Source: Punica granatum
Lineage: Eukaryota > Streptophyta > Magnoliopsida > Myrtales > Lythraceae
NCBI RefSeq assembly: GCF_007655135.1
Contig: NC_045131.1
Location: 7,502,001-7,566,000, forward strand
Direction of reading: 5' to 3'
DNA: 64,000 bases
Shown here: one piece after another, positions 34,194 through 46,584 of the stretch
Position numbering within the stretch: position 1 is the stretch's first letter
Layout of the letters: every line of letters begins with the position of its first letter
Notes under the pieces: generated by a model
What the model was told of the DNA's origin: nothing
Seen by the model: only the letters and a program-made list of their open reading frames with translations
Databases searched by the model: none
Position numbers and translations under genes: made by a program

Positions 34194-34768
34194 CTTCCTC
34201 CATAGCTGAGGAGCTCAACTCATTGACCCTGACGCAGGCAGGAGATTCATTAGAGGATTTTCACCAAAATTCGTTTTTGGTCCTCGGACTTTAACAACTT
34301 TCATTTTAGTCCGTATTCTCTCACACTCTCTCTTGACGGTGCAGCGAGACGATTATATACCGTCCCGTCAAAATTCAAACATTTCCTGAAGAGCCTGGCA
34401 TGGACACTATACCAGACGGGGCTCCTCATAATCGTGACTAAATCACCATTTGGACTCGCATAAGTTTAACAATGTGAATGCTGTAAAGCAAAAGGGGTAA
34501 TATCGACAGTGATCAAAGAAACTATAGGCAGAAAAATTCAGATTAATATATATCCCATCTTTACAAGATTGCCGAGAACATGTCCATTTCCTTTTCCCTA
34601 CCATTCCTATATCAAAAGCATTCTTCACTGATCCATTCTATTCCCACCTGCGGCCAGTTGATGTCCGGCCAACCAAACTCCCTACAGTAATTACATGTGC
34701 CACTGGATGCCATAATGCCCGGCATTCTACCAAAAAGATGCTATGTAGAAATCCTTGCCCTTTTCCAA
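34194..34768. other. Spacer between PPR gene and kinase gene
   Basis: It holds the PPR promoter side (34194-34440) and, on the kinase side, the likely 3' UTR of the kinase gene. No other gene was seen. Confidence 0.5.
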
Positions 34769-37714
34769 TCATTGAGAGTGCCTAGTCCTCCTAGCAGCAA
34801 AAAGTTGGCGAAGAAAAGAAAACTTCCCTTTCACCGGGGCTGAAGACAGGGTCAGGGTGCGGTTACTTGTAGTTGCTGAGTTGTTGGAGTCGGGGTCTGA
34901 TATTGAGTGGGAAGGAGGAGGGAGAGTGAAGAGAAATGTGTTGAGCATACGTATGACCTGACTGAAGCTTGGCCTCATGTTCGGGTCCTCAACCCAACAT
35001 GACTGTACGATAAATGCAAGATCGGGAAATACATCTTCTGGAAGACTCGGCCTCTCTTGCTGTAATTTTACAGAGCAAAAAACCAAAAAATTCAGCAAAC
35101 ATGATTCTCGGGTCAGCAAACGTCCAAATTAAACCAAACATCAATTTCTAATTGCGACTTCACAGACTCATGCGGCAAAGAGTACAATGTTTTTAAATAG
35201 CTTAGAGCAGTTACATGTAGCAGTACATCAGTTTTTTCTTCCCCCTTTTGGATGAGAAAAAAGAAGAAATTGCCATCTGCTATTGTATCCACCTCCTAAT
35301 AACTACATTGTGAAAGCAACAATTGCTCCGCTTGCTTGAGTGCTACGTACACGAATTTGTTAATTGAAATTCACTGTTGTTCTTCCGTTGTCGATGTGAA
35401 AGATATTACTCACCTTAAAAGCAGCAGCATAAGCAGCCTGCAAATTAGACATGCCCTCAAATGGCATGCGGTTGGTTAATAATTCCCACAGTACAATCCC
35501 AAAGCTATATACATCGACCTTGTTGTTATAATGCTTCTTCTCTCCTTGTCGCAACGTCACTGTGCTGTACAACTGCAGAAGCAGTGTTGAAGGATAAATA
35601 TGGCATTGATCAACTGACTAGTACTATCGGCTTCAGCTTGTCCTTTCAGAAGGCCAGTCACCATTCCAAAACTTAATAGTTTCCACAGTTATCAAGAGAT
35701 GCCACGCTTCCTATTAAACTTCTTTCTCATTTCTCTCTGGATAACAAATAGTCATCTTCAAAGCAAAATAAAGTAAGTTACTAACATATACAGACCTCAG
35801 GAGCCATCCAGCGGTACGTCCCGGTTTCTGCAGTCATCATCTCAGTGACAGATTCTTCTCTTGCAAGACCAAAATCGGCGAGCTTTACAGACCTCTGGTT
35901 TGCTGTAAGTAGCAGGTTATCTGCAATCATAATAATTTTTAAGTAGAAATACCAACACAAACATGAATAATAAGGCACATGCAAGTCAAAACAAATGAAA
36001 AGTGTTCTTGGCTACACCTCAAACAGAAGAAATGGAGCATCTTTCCCATACGAGGATTGACCAATCTAATCGTCCTTTTTGCAATTCCTCCTCTCTCTTC
36101 ATACTATTTTTAATTTAGCCTTTCTTTAAAGTTCATATCTCAGAACCGCTAGAAGAATTCCCTTAACTGGAACTCAAAATTATTTTACTTAAAAAAAAAA
36201 AAGGCATAGTATAACTACAGCACCGAATGATCACCATTGCAAACCGTGATTTTCCACACTCTTAACTTATCAAAGTGAAAATAGAGATTTTCTAAATGGT
36301 AACTCTAAACGGTCCTGAAAAAACATAACTTAACTGAATAAACTTGAATAAAACATTTCACTATGTGAATGGGGAAATAATCTTTACGCAGCAAAAAACT
36401 AACAATAAATCTTTGGGCATCTTAGGAACCAAAATCAACCAAAGTACCTGGTTTAAGATCTCTATGTATGATTCCATGGGCATGTAGACATTCCATTGCA
36501 CGGGCTATATCAAGAGCGAATTTTATCGCAACATGAAGATCCAACAATTTAGGACGTATTCCAACCAGATATTTCCGAAGAGACATTCCAGGTAGCAATT
36601 CCGTGACAATTACCATTAGAGGGTCTTTACAAGCTCCAATGAACTACAAGATAGATAGAGCACAAGAAGCACAAAATTCTATCAGATTGACTGTGATGGT
36701 AAAAGAAAATGCCAGGTAGTAGACTAATCAAAGGAACTGCTTATAGTTGATACACAATCACAGCTAGTTAAAGCCTCATGAGATAATTCGTTGAGAATAC
36801 TCACTTCATGACACTCTGTTAAAAATCCTCACCTTGACAAGGTTCTCATGTTTTACTCGTGACATCATATTGACTTCCCGAGCGAACCGGCTTTCAAGTG
36901 CAGCTTTTTCTTCTGGCGTGCTCCCAGGATTAAGAACCTTTACGGCAACAATTTGATCTCCATATCTGGAAAGATGTCAGTATATACCTATTCAACTAAT
37001 ACACCCGCTGCTAAAGAAACACTTTGGGTAACTAACCCAACAGTTGATTACACTAGAAGCACAAACAGTAAAAACTAGTCACATTTAAATCTAGTCTAGG
37101 AGAAAACCAACTCATTAATCAATAGTATAAAAAAAGAATCCGTGTGATACACGTGAATGTCCCAACAGATCTCTCACAAGTCTGTCGTATGCTTACCACT
37201 CAAAACTTGAAGGCAGGAAAATTGCATAAAAATCAATTAATTACTTTAGAAAACAATAATGACCAAAGCATGGTCATCAGATTCCCGAGCATACTGAATA
37301 ACAGCGCTGTGCATTGCAATTAAGATCATAAAATAACCAAAAAAATACTCTTCGACATAGTATACTAAAAGGATCTTAAAGGACTTTCTTTTTTTGGTCC
37401 ATATATCTAAAATGGATCCAATTGACAGACACGGTAATACCAATACATCAAGACCATAATTTATTACACGCACAAAGAGATTCCACTCACCTCCCTTCGT
37501 AAACTCTACCATGAGCTCCTTCGCCAATCTTCGACCTGATAAGCAGCAACTTCGGGTCAACCAGCAGATTATCATCGATAGACAACTGTGGAGAGGAAAT
37601 CGACCCGTTCTGGGACACCGATTTCGGCTCGGAGTCGACAGACTTCCTCAGAACCGAGTGTTGCTCAAACTCGCTCTCCCGTCCTTCTCTGCTATTATTG
37701 TAGCTGCAACTCAT
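34769..37714 (-). CDS. Raf-like protein kinase (MAPKKK group C, ATN1-like)
   Basis: Six exons join in phase: 37491-37714, 36833-36965, 36448-36643, 35796-35920, 35414-35572 and 34769-35059, giving 375 residues. All catalytic features are visible: the glycine loop [11 protein letters not shown] (about residue 64), VAVK lysine, HRDLKPDN catalytic loop, DFG (DFGLARE) and the activation segment [10 protein letters not shown], a Raf-like/TKL pattern. The [20 protein letters not shown] region follows. The N-terminal 50 residues are polar and the tail is Ser/Thr-rich and basic, with no transmembrane segment, so it is a cytosolic Ser/Thr (dual-specificity) kinase. It is closest to the Arabidopsis ATN1 group by recollection of conserved stretches. 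An upstream in-frame stop precedes the ATG, supporting this start. Confidence 0.93.
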
Positions 37715-39200
37715 GTTGCAACCCTACCACCCCTTACCAAATCAGATAATGCCCGAGTTCCTCATCTCAAACTCAACCCTGCCCCTATAAACAACCGATC
37801 AAATCCAATCAACCCCACATTAAGCAAGCCCTCTCCCCGATGGAACAGCACTCCAATTTTCCTTCACTCTGGAGTGCCTCTGCCACCAAATTCACCCTTC
37901 AGCGCCCCAAAAACAGAGCTTTATCATCGGGAGCTCTTCCGGGCAACTTTCCTTAATTTCCCAGAAAAGGGGGGTTGGGAGGGGTGAAGACAACCCTTTA
38001 CTTTTCCCGGTCAAACGAACTGGGGATTTGAGCGTCGGAGGGTTTTGCTTGACCTCGAAGCCTCTTCTTCCTCGCATTCATCAAAAGAAACCCTAGTGGC
38101 TGCGAACATGATACGCCTAAAGGGAAGCTCGGAGATCATGTTTTCCCGAGAAAGTTCTCAGAGGTATTATTAAATCAAATCCCCCCCAAAAAAAAAAGGA
38201 AAAAAAAATAAAAGCTAAAGAAAACGAGAGATTGACATCACCATCCACTTCAAGCTCCTCTGCACCGAGATGGAAAACTATAGAGAATTCGGAAGCCCTC
38301 CTTAAACCTAATTTTTGACTATCTTAATCTCTTCTGCAACTTTTTGGGCAGCCAATGGGATGTCGTGTCGTTCCGATGAAGATATTCCCCTTCCTGTCTT
38401 CCTGTCTATCTGCTTCCCTGAGCTGAGCTGATCTTATCAATTTCATACATTCGTTGCCGGTCGCCTTCTATTCCCTCCTTTTTTCAGTTTGGTCACTGTA
38501 GTTTTTCCTTCTTAATTCACCTCCTAAACTTTGGCACTTGTCCCAATATGTATTTTTTCTGGTGGTATTGAAATTTTTGTCCGGGTAGCCTGAATTGCTC
38601 ACCGCATAATGCTATGCCTTCTTCTAGAACTGCAACTTATTGATACGTACTTTTTTACGAGATTTTTGTTTCAATTCTCAATCGATTTGTTAGTTTCTTA
38701 ATTTACTGTTGATGTATTGGACTTTCAGACCCATCTGATAGAATGTTTCATATACTAATATTAACATTGCGAACTCGTTCCTATGAATATGAAATTTAAT
38801 ATGTCTCGATTAATGTATCATTCTCTTTAAATCTTATATCTTGTTTACCTTTATATACCTCGACATGAGAGGTCACATGATATGATACTCACATTGAGTA
38901 ATGTAAAATGGAAAATCTAGCACGATGTACTGTATTAAATTTGCGCACTTGTAGTAATTCAAGCATCTTTATTATTATTATTTCCTAATTATGTTCTTCG
39001 CCGGTATTTAGTAGGATGTGACATTTATTATAGTAAAAGGTGAAGAGTCTAATTGAACTTGGAGGGAATTTCAGGGCCAAATTGAAATTTCCTCTTTTTT
39101 GAACAGCGTGAAAGTGAACAGCGTGAAAGAAATACAGGAAAGAAATCAAAGGGAAAATAAGAGGGAGGGGAGAGAGAGTGGACAAAAGGTACTTCAGGAA
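37715..39200. other. Kinase 5' leader/promoter and spacer
   Basis: The leader is rich in C and T runs up to about 38150. Beyond this the DNA becomes AT-rich. The part near 38460-38570 ('ggtcactgtagtttttcctt', 'cacctcctaaactttggca') looks like a common plant repeat type. No gene was seen. Confidence 0.45.
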
Positions 39201-39610
39201 TGATGGAACGACACGTGGATGTCACAGAGTGACATGGTCTATCTGAGTGTGGGCGTTTCTCTTTCTATTGGAAACGGCCTAGGAAACGAAACCCCACGTG
39301 CGAGACTCCCGCCTCGGCTCGGCTCGGCTCGGCTCGGCTCGGCGCCCCTCTCAGTGTCGGTCGGGGGCCGAGTCTGGCTTGCCCGTTTCTTTGACCATTA
39401 TTTTCAACACGTGCATTTCATGGATGGCGAGGAGATCTTGTTGCCTTTGGAAATTGGAAACCCGACAAAATTCCAAATTTGGCCTTTCAATGGTATCCCC
39501 CAAAGCTTTCCTTTGGACGAAGGGTCGGGGTCGGGGACGGTCCCCCATTATCATTTTCGAGCATTATCTTTTCCTTTTTTTCAAAATATTATCGACATCC
39601 TATTAGAATG
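39200..39610. other. GC-rich island with (GGCTC)n repeat
   Basis: About 350 bases of GC-richer DNA include a perfect run of GGCTC units at 39313-39341 and a 'gacacgtgga' G-box at 39211. Overlapping frames of 60-130 codons on both strands are unlike each other and unlike known proteins, so I do not call a gene. It could be a promoter or an orphan exon. Confidence 0.4.
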
Positions 39611-42600
39611 ATTGCTTGTTATACGATATTACTCGAGGTAAAGTGTGAGAAACCTACGAGTATTCATGTCTCGTGAATAATAGTTTGCACCTGTGCATCG
39701 CACGAATAGCACAAAATGACAAGCTGACTAGCAAAGCCTTCCGCGGCGGCTACAAATAGGGAAAACAATTATGTGTTTGTTCAATATCGCAACAACATGC
39801 GATCATATGTCCTTGTACAAATTTATACTAATTTATAATGTCATAAATTCTCTACTTATGATTTCATTATTAGTTTTCAAAAATACCCATATAATTTGTT
39901 AATTATTCTGTTAATAGAATTAGAATACATAGGACAACTTGCGAAGTGTGAATACTAATTCCAAAAACTATATTTCTTATATGCAATGAATTGCTAAATA
40001 ATAACCCCTTTAATTATATCGTTCCTTTCCTTAAGAATTGTATTATTATTTTTCGACAACGTCAGCCGATAATAATAACAATAATAATAATAGAAGTATG
40101 TGTAATTCTGCGTATAACGTGGGTATGAACTCTAATTGGACTGGAAGAGAGACCATGTATACGTGGACACATGAATTACATGAGTATGGAGAATATAATA
40201 TGGGTATCATATAACAATATTATATCGTTTTCGACGACTTGCAAATGGAGTCAACAATGTATGGGACAAAATTGGAACATATATATATATATATAAATAA
40301 TATATATATTCTCTAAAATTTCAGCAGATAAGGTGGAAACAAACAGGGGTTCTTTTCTACATATGGGATAAATTAACTGCGTTGACTTTTCAAACTTTGA
40401 AGATGTTCAATTGAATATATATAATAATGAATTTAGGCATGCGTCCCGCGTCAAATATTCACTTAATACTCTAACGGCATAATATATGCTTGTAAAAAGA
40501 TATATAAATTAATGGCTCACAAGATGTTCATGAATTCAAAATCAAGAAAACTTTTTTAAAAAATATATATATTATAAATAAATTAATAGTATATCATTTT
40601 GAATGGATTTGTGACCATTTCTAGTCAGAAATCTATTCTTACTTTAAGTTACGAATAGATATAATAAAAAAATAGTTAATAATATCTATGAATGTTGGTG
40701 ATCCAAAAAAGTAAAAAAATTGCCCTTCTTATTATTTCATGTTTGATGTGTTCGTCAGAGTTAATAAATATGAGATAGAGCATACTATGCAGTTTTTATA
40801 GTGAAAAATTATAAAAAAGTGCCTTGAAATCGAAAAGTCGCGAGCAAGAATATGTATAAGTTAATTTTTCCATTAAAACGAATAAAAGAATGCCATGCTA
40901 TTGAAAAGATATTATGGAATTAATATTATTTGAGAAAAATGTAAAATAGTAATATTATTAATTTGCCAATGGCAAAAAGGAAAAAAAAGTTAATGAAATA
41001 CTTTGGGAAGGGTCATACTTTAGAATAAATATACAAAATTTAAGTCGGTTGAAACAATATAAGATAGAACATGTGAGGCAACGAATGTCGAGAATGAGTG
41101 ATGAATAGAGAGTCGAAAATGTGTGAGAAAAAGTCATACTATTAGAGCACACCAAAAGTGTGCGAGTAAAAAGTATACAAAAAAGATATAAATTCACGAA
41201 GGATACATGTAATTTTGAACAAAAACTAAGGGAACAATAAGTTTTGAAAACAATAACGTGATTCATTGCGATGAGACAAAGAATGTATGAACATGTTGGA
41301 AAAACAAACACTGAAAATGAACATTTGGTGCAATGAAATTTTGAAACTACAAATCGTTATGAAATAATGATAGAACAAACATACATGTGACGAATGGCTA
41401 ACTCCATTAAGAGATATATGAGGCAATAAAACTTCGAAAATGAGTAATGAATAGAAAGAACCGGTATATATATATATATTGAAAATGTGTAACCAAAAGT
41501 CACGATGGTATCATTTTTGAAATATTAAAAATTGAAGAAACTTGTTATACCTATATATATATATTGACAGTGTGCGAGTCGAAAGGGTACGAGAAAAAAT
41601 CACGAAGGTATAAATGTATTTTTAAAATATTAAAAATTGAACAAACTTGTCATATTTTTATATAATATATATATATATATATTTATGAAGGATGTTCAAT
41701 TGATATTTCTCGTGGCTCTGGTCCTCATATACTCCGGTCCGGATGAAACCTCCTCTGGATTTTACCTAAAGTAGAAAATTAATGGTCCTCCTTAATCCGT
41801 CTATCGATCAGTCACGAGACCGACCGACGTCTGGATGAACGTCGTAGATCATCACCCTTTTATTTTTGGACTCATCAGAGCATTATCAAATAGGATTATC
41901 CAAGATATTATTGTTTATTATGGCAAGTTAGTAGGAGTACTATGTGGATTCCACATAGAGACCACTATTCTTTTTTGCCTACTTGGGGAAGATAGAGCCA
42001 GCTCGGTGGCTCTTCCATTTCTTGCTCAATCGATTCAGTACATATTCTTTTTCAGCTCAATCAATCGCCAGATATATATCAACGCCGAAGGGCATCTACG
42101 TATTTGGAAGGAAAACTAAGTACGTGCTTCGCGGTATCGTGTCGAGAAACTAAGTACTCTCATGTGTTCCCAGCCCCGCGCAAGCATTCATGCGCTTCCA
42201 TGGGCATCAAGTTATCAGCTTGGTCATTTTCTCATTAGAGGCATTGCAGGCCCGAGTTCGTAATTATCTTGTTAGTCTTTTTACACCTCGCGACCTCGTT
42301 TACTACTGAAGAATCGAATCCTCTTCTCATGCTTCAAGCTAGTAATTTATTGATCGAAGACATGACTGACCGAGGCCCCTTCTAAGTGGATCCAGAGCCG
42401 AGTTCCAAGTTTGTTTAATGTTTCTTTGATCTAGGAACATCTTAGGTCTAATCACTAGTGCAACATGCTCAGACTGGAAGACTCGAGGCAATTCGATATG
42501 GTGGAGATTAGAGCCGGATCCATTTGCAACGCGTAGAGGTATTGGAGTGACTCATTCATTCATCTACGAATTTGTATTCATCTACGGATTTGTCTCAATA

Positions 42601-44286
42601 AATTTATTTTGTTGGCAAAACAAAAAGACACGGATATAGCGTAACACAAAAATGATATCTTAATATCTCATTATATTCTCGCCTAAAAGTGAAGAGATTT
42701 CAAGTTTGATTTTCGTCTTTAGGACTATCTATGCCTCTTATTCTAGCTTTGTATACTAAGTCGGGCATCCTTTGTAACAGAAAAATGATATTGTATCAAA
42801 TATGAGTATCATTAATTCCAAATCTGAAGTCTTCTGTAATTTCCAATATGAATAAGCTACTTCAATTACTGTTTTCTTAAAAAAAAATTTATAGGTAGGA
42901 GATTCTTCGAACTGTATTATATATATATATATATATTGAATTCTTAAGCCACATATAATTGTGATTCCCGGCATGCATGAGCTCTAGAAGATTTTTCATT
43001 TTCGAGCTAGGTTTGTGTGTCCCCGAAACCTAACACTAATGATAGCGTGAGGTCCATTTAAGGTCATGCATAGGAATTTATCCTACGAATCCCCCTGGAC
43101 CAAGTATATGAATGAATGGCCTGCCTTTAACTCACTGATAAAGAGAAGAGTGGTCCCGAACGGAAAGGCTTTATTCGGTTCTGTTCTGCCATAAAAACTC
43201 CATCTGCAGGACATATACAGGAAGACTCTGATGATACTTAATCCGACTGTTGGTGGAAAAGGAGAACTTTGGGAGCTTGAAAGGAAGGGTTGTCCCATGT
43301 TTTGAAGGCAACCTCTTCTTTTGCCCGGTTGTGGTCACGTCCTCTCCTTTTGCCTTTCTTTTAAATACAGATTTTATTGTACAATGGCGCCAATTATTTG
43401 TGGGAATAACTAATAATCAATTGAACAATTTCATGATGGTACTTGATCATGACCGGTGTGCTCTCTTTATCCTGAAAACGTGCCGGAATCAATATTTCAA
43501 GTGCTTTTGTATGCTTTTATAGATAGATTAAAATGTATGAATCCGGTAAAGATGCCAGACTTCGTTAATTTATTGCATGATAATACATTGGATGAATCGA
43601 ATGTAGCTTGGGACCGCTTACTATTCAAATAAGCGTAAGTCCCGAGCTGATTAAAGTAGCTCTAATGCATAATTATTGACAGTTCCTACATGGATTGACC
43701 AATCTCTTGACAAATATTCGAGGTTTGTTCGAAACAATGCAACAACTCCGGACTTCTCTTCGTAAAATTGGAAATCTAAAATGTGCACAGAGAGCAGCAC
43801 CAGATTATAAATAGCAGGCGCTTCGTCAAGGATGGCCGCCTAACTCCACTTCCCTAATACAATCCTCTACCATGTTACAGTCTTTCCGTATATTCTCTTT
43901 TCGACATTAAGTGTTGCTGTTCCCGTGGATTAAGCCATTCTATCGAAGGTTTTCGAGTTAATTTACACTTGCTATCTTCATTTACAGGCCCACCCTGTTC
44001 AGTCGTGTTCGATTATTTGAAGCAAGGTATGCACCGAAACTAAACCATGCTCGGAACAGAACATAGATACTTACTAGCAACCCAACAGAAGAGGAACCAT
44101 CGTGCAATTTCCATCTAATTTTGCTTAATACAACTATGAACCAATACATGAGGCGATCCAACGTATATAGATTCAATTCTCGCCATCTGTTTTAGCTTGA
44201 CGCATTGACAGAAATGCCGGCCATACCCAATGGCAATGTGCTCAACTTCTGCAATAACTATAATGTCCTCCGCTTTTCAATGAACG
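39611..44286. other. Intergenic DNA, mostly AT-rich
   Basis: No supported gene was found in 4.7 kb. It contains tandemly related blocks at 41085-41680, (TA)n tracts, and short spurious frames with low-complexity composition. The block at 42100-43900 is less AT-rich but has only scattered short frames. Confidence 0.5.
41085..41690. repeat. Degenerate tandem repeats (~100-130 bp units)
   Basis: 'gaaaatgtgt(g/a)a..aaaagtca', 'gagtgatgaatagaga' and 'ttttgaaatattaaaaattgaa.aaacttgt' recur at 41090-41160, 41440-41550 and 41570-41660 with (TA)n between them. Confidence 0.65.
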
Positions 44287-44343
44287 ATGATACTACTGCT
44301 TTCGGATTTTGCCTTCGTTCCAGACCAGCCCCTGCCAGCAGGC

Positions 44344-45913
44344 ATGTCCCCGACAACAGACCATGAACCAACAGAAGGAAGATCAGTCATAGGAAGTCTT
44401 CGGAAGTACCCCACGAAAGAGGTTTTCACTTTCAGAATCCAAATGTTTAATCTCAAAAGAAATTATTTTCATCCTTTTGATTTTATGTAGAACTGAACTC
44501 CTTCAAATCCTTGAGACATGGTAAAGCATATTGCAGGTAAGAGAAGAGGCACAAGCTCTAGGGAAGATTGCAGGCCCGCTTGTGATCTCGACACTCCTAA
44601 TACTGTTGAGGTCCCTCGTTTCAATGATCTTCTTAGGACGCTTGGGCAAGCTAGAGCTAGCAGGAGGATCACTGGCCCTTGGGTTCTGGAATGTCACCGG
44701 GAACTCTGTCCTAAAGGGCTTAGCAATGAGGATGGACCCAATCTGCAGCCAAGCCTTCGGGGCCAAGAATTGGTCGCTCCTCACCCTGACCTTCTCCAGA
44801 ACCATAGCCCTCCTCTTACTTGTCTCCATACCCATCACAATCCTGTGGCTGAATGCAGAATCCCTCCTGCTCAGGTTGGGGCAGGACCCGGAGGTCGCAA
44901 GATACGCGGGGGTGTTCATGGCAACCTACGTCCCAGAGTTGTTTGCTCAATCCTTCTTGCAACCACTGAGAGCTTTGCTTCGAACACAAGGCCTCACCAT
45001 GCCGGTAACCCTAGCTTCCCTGATCGCCCTCATCCTCCATGTACCGATAAACTACTTCCTTGTTATCTACATGGGTTTGGGGATAAGAGGGGTTGCACTA
45101 GGTCTCGCCTTGAACACCATGAACCTCGACCTGGGGCTGCTGATCTACATATACACATCGAAATCACCCATAAAACCTTGGGAGCATGGCTATGGTGTGA
45201 GCTTCTTGTCGATCTTCCAAGACTTGCAGCAGCTGGTGGCTTTTGCAGGGCCAAGCTGCCTCTCCATCTGCTCCGAGTGGTGGTGGTATAATATCATGCT
45301 AGTTCTGTGCAGCCGAGTCGGTGACAGCCCCGAGTCAAGCATCGCGGCTATGGGCATCATGATCCAGATTTGCAGCTACCTATATTGTATCCCGTTCTCT
45401 CTCAACTCGGCTGCATTGGCACGCGTTGGGAATGCGCTTGGTGCAGGCAGGCCATGTCGGGCCAAGTTGATCTCTATTGTCGGACTTGTAGCATCCGTCG
45501 CCTTTGGAGCCTCTGTTTTTGCTTTTGCGACTGCTGCTAGGTCCAAACTGGCCAGAATCTACACGGACGAGCCAACAGTTATCGACCTGGTCACCTCTAC
45601 ACTTCCGATCCTGGGCCTGTGCGAGTTAGGGAACGCTCCAAGGACAGTTGCTTCAGGAGTCTTAATGGGGACGGCACGTCCAGAGTTGGTGGCACGGGCA
45701 AATCTGTGTTCCTTTTATGTGATCGGCCTGCCATTAACTCTTCTCCTGGCATTCAAGTTCGAGTATGGCTTCAAGGGATTGTGGTTAGGCCTGCTCGCAT
45801 CTGAGATTTCAGGGACATTCATGATCTCATACGACTTAAGACGTACAGACTGGAAGTATCAAGCTAAAAGGGCTGAGAAGCTAACCCTTATTTCCGGAGA
45901 AAAGTCGGACTAG
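44344..45913 (+). CDS. MATE/DTX efflux transporter
   Basis: The large exon (44537-45913) encodes 458 residues with about twelve hydrophobic segments. Family marks are LAGGSLALGFWNVTG, PICSQAFGAKN, PLRALLRTQGLTMPVT, ICSEWWWYNIMLVLC, RVGNALGAGRP and GLCELGNAPRTVASGVLMG. These fit the plant DTX45-51-like clade, H+-coupled exporters of plasma or internal membranes; the substrate cannot be told. This exon has no suitable ATG near its start: a stop (44522) precedes it and the frame opens at TTG. A short first exon (44344-44421, ATG to ACC-AAA-GAG) followed by a GT-AG intron of 115 bases joins in phase and gives 484 residues with a polar N-terminus, as usual. An ATG at 44287 in the same frame would add 19 residues. 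The first exon is an inference; the rest is firm. Confidence 0.88.
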
Positions 45914-46584
45914 CCGAATCAACTCGGCTTTCGTGTGTTGGTCAGTCTGTTTATTATCATCTATTTCCGTAAAATGATGGTCTGTTCCTTTGGTTATGGC
46001 TTTCTGGTTTTTCATATGTAGTGTGTCCGTTTGTCCGAAAGACTCTGCCGTGTCATTGTAATTTTAATCATATGATGAAAGAAACATCGGAGGACTCCCG
46101 AGTGACTATTTTCTGAAATATTCCTTACTGTTCTCTTCAAAAGAAAAAAATTGGAAGCGGCAATATGCTGCTACCCCGAAAACAGGTCAATGTTCCTTAT
46201 TGACTATTTCAACAATATTCCTAATTGTTCTCTTCAATTAATTGATACCCGAAAACAGAACAAGCTTTTACAGTCTACTTATAGGTTAACTCATCCTCAT
46301 CGTGGAACATAAGGTATCATGTCCCTCTTGACAGCATCAATAACCCACATTCTGAGGTTCAATTGCTCAATTTCAAGCATTTACATTGAAACAAAAATGT
46401 CATAACAAGACTTCTGAAGCTAATCTCAGCAAATACAAGCAGTGCTATTCATGAGCATCCTTGGTAGGATTCCGATGAAAACAGTTGCATCTAATACAAA
46501 CGTTGTGGGCTTCTGGGACTGTGGGGACTAGATAAACCTTTGATGTACAAAAATGCAAGGTCAGGACTCTTTGTTAGGACTGTA
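45914..46584. other. Convergent 3' flanks of MATE and membrane-protein genes
   Basis: This holds the 3' UTRs of two convergent genes. No additional gene was seen. Confidence 0.5.

Noticed and set aside
33616..34218. Several plus-strand frames of 74-115 codons opposite the PPR gene
   Set aside because: Shadow frames of the PPR coding sequence.
40958..41426. 117- and 66-codon frames on the minus strand
   Set aside because: Composition (Phe/Cys/Leu/Ser-rich) follows from AT-rich tandem repeats; no domain and no splice support.
41835..42119. 94-codon plus-strand frame
   Set aside because: Ordinary length for chance, no motif, no sign of splicing to other exons.
44518..45291. 257-codon frame overlapping the MATE gene, starting at an ATG
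   Set aside because: Out of phase with the transporter, rich in Pro/His/Arg, no membrane segments; the MATE frame explains the region.
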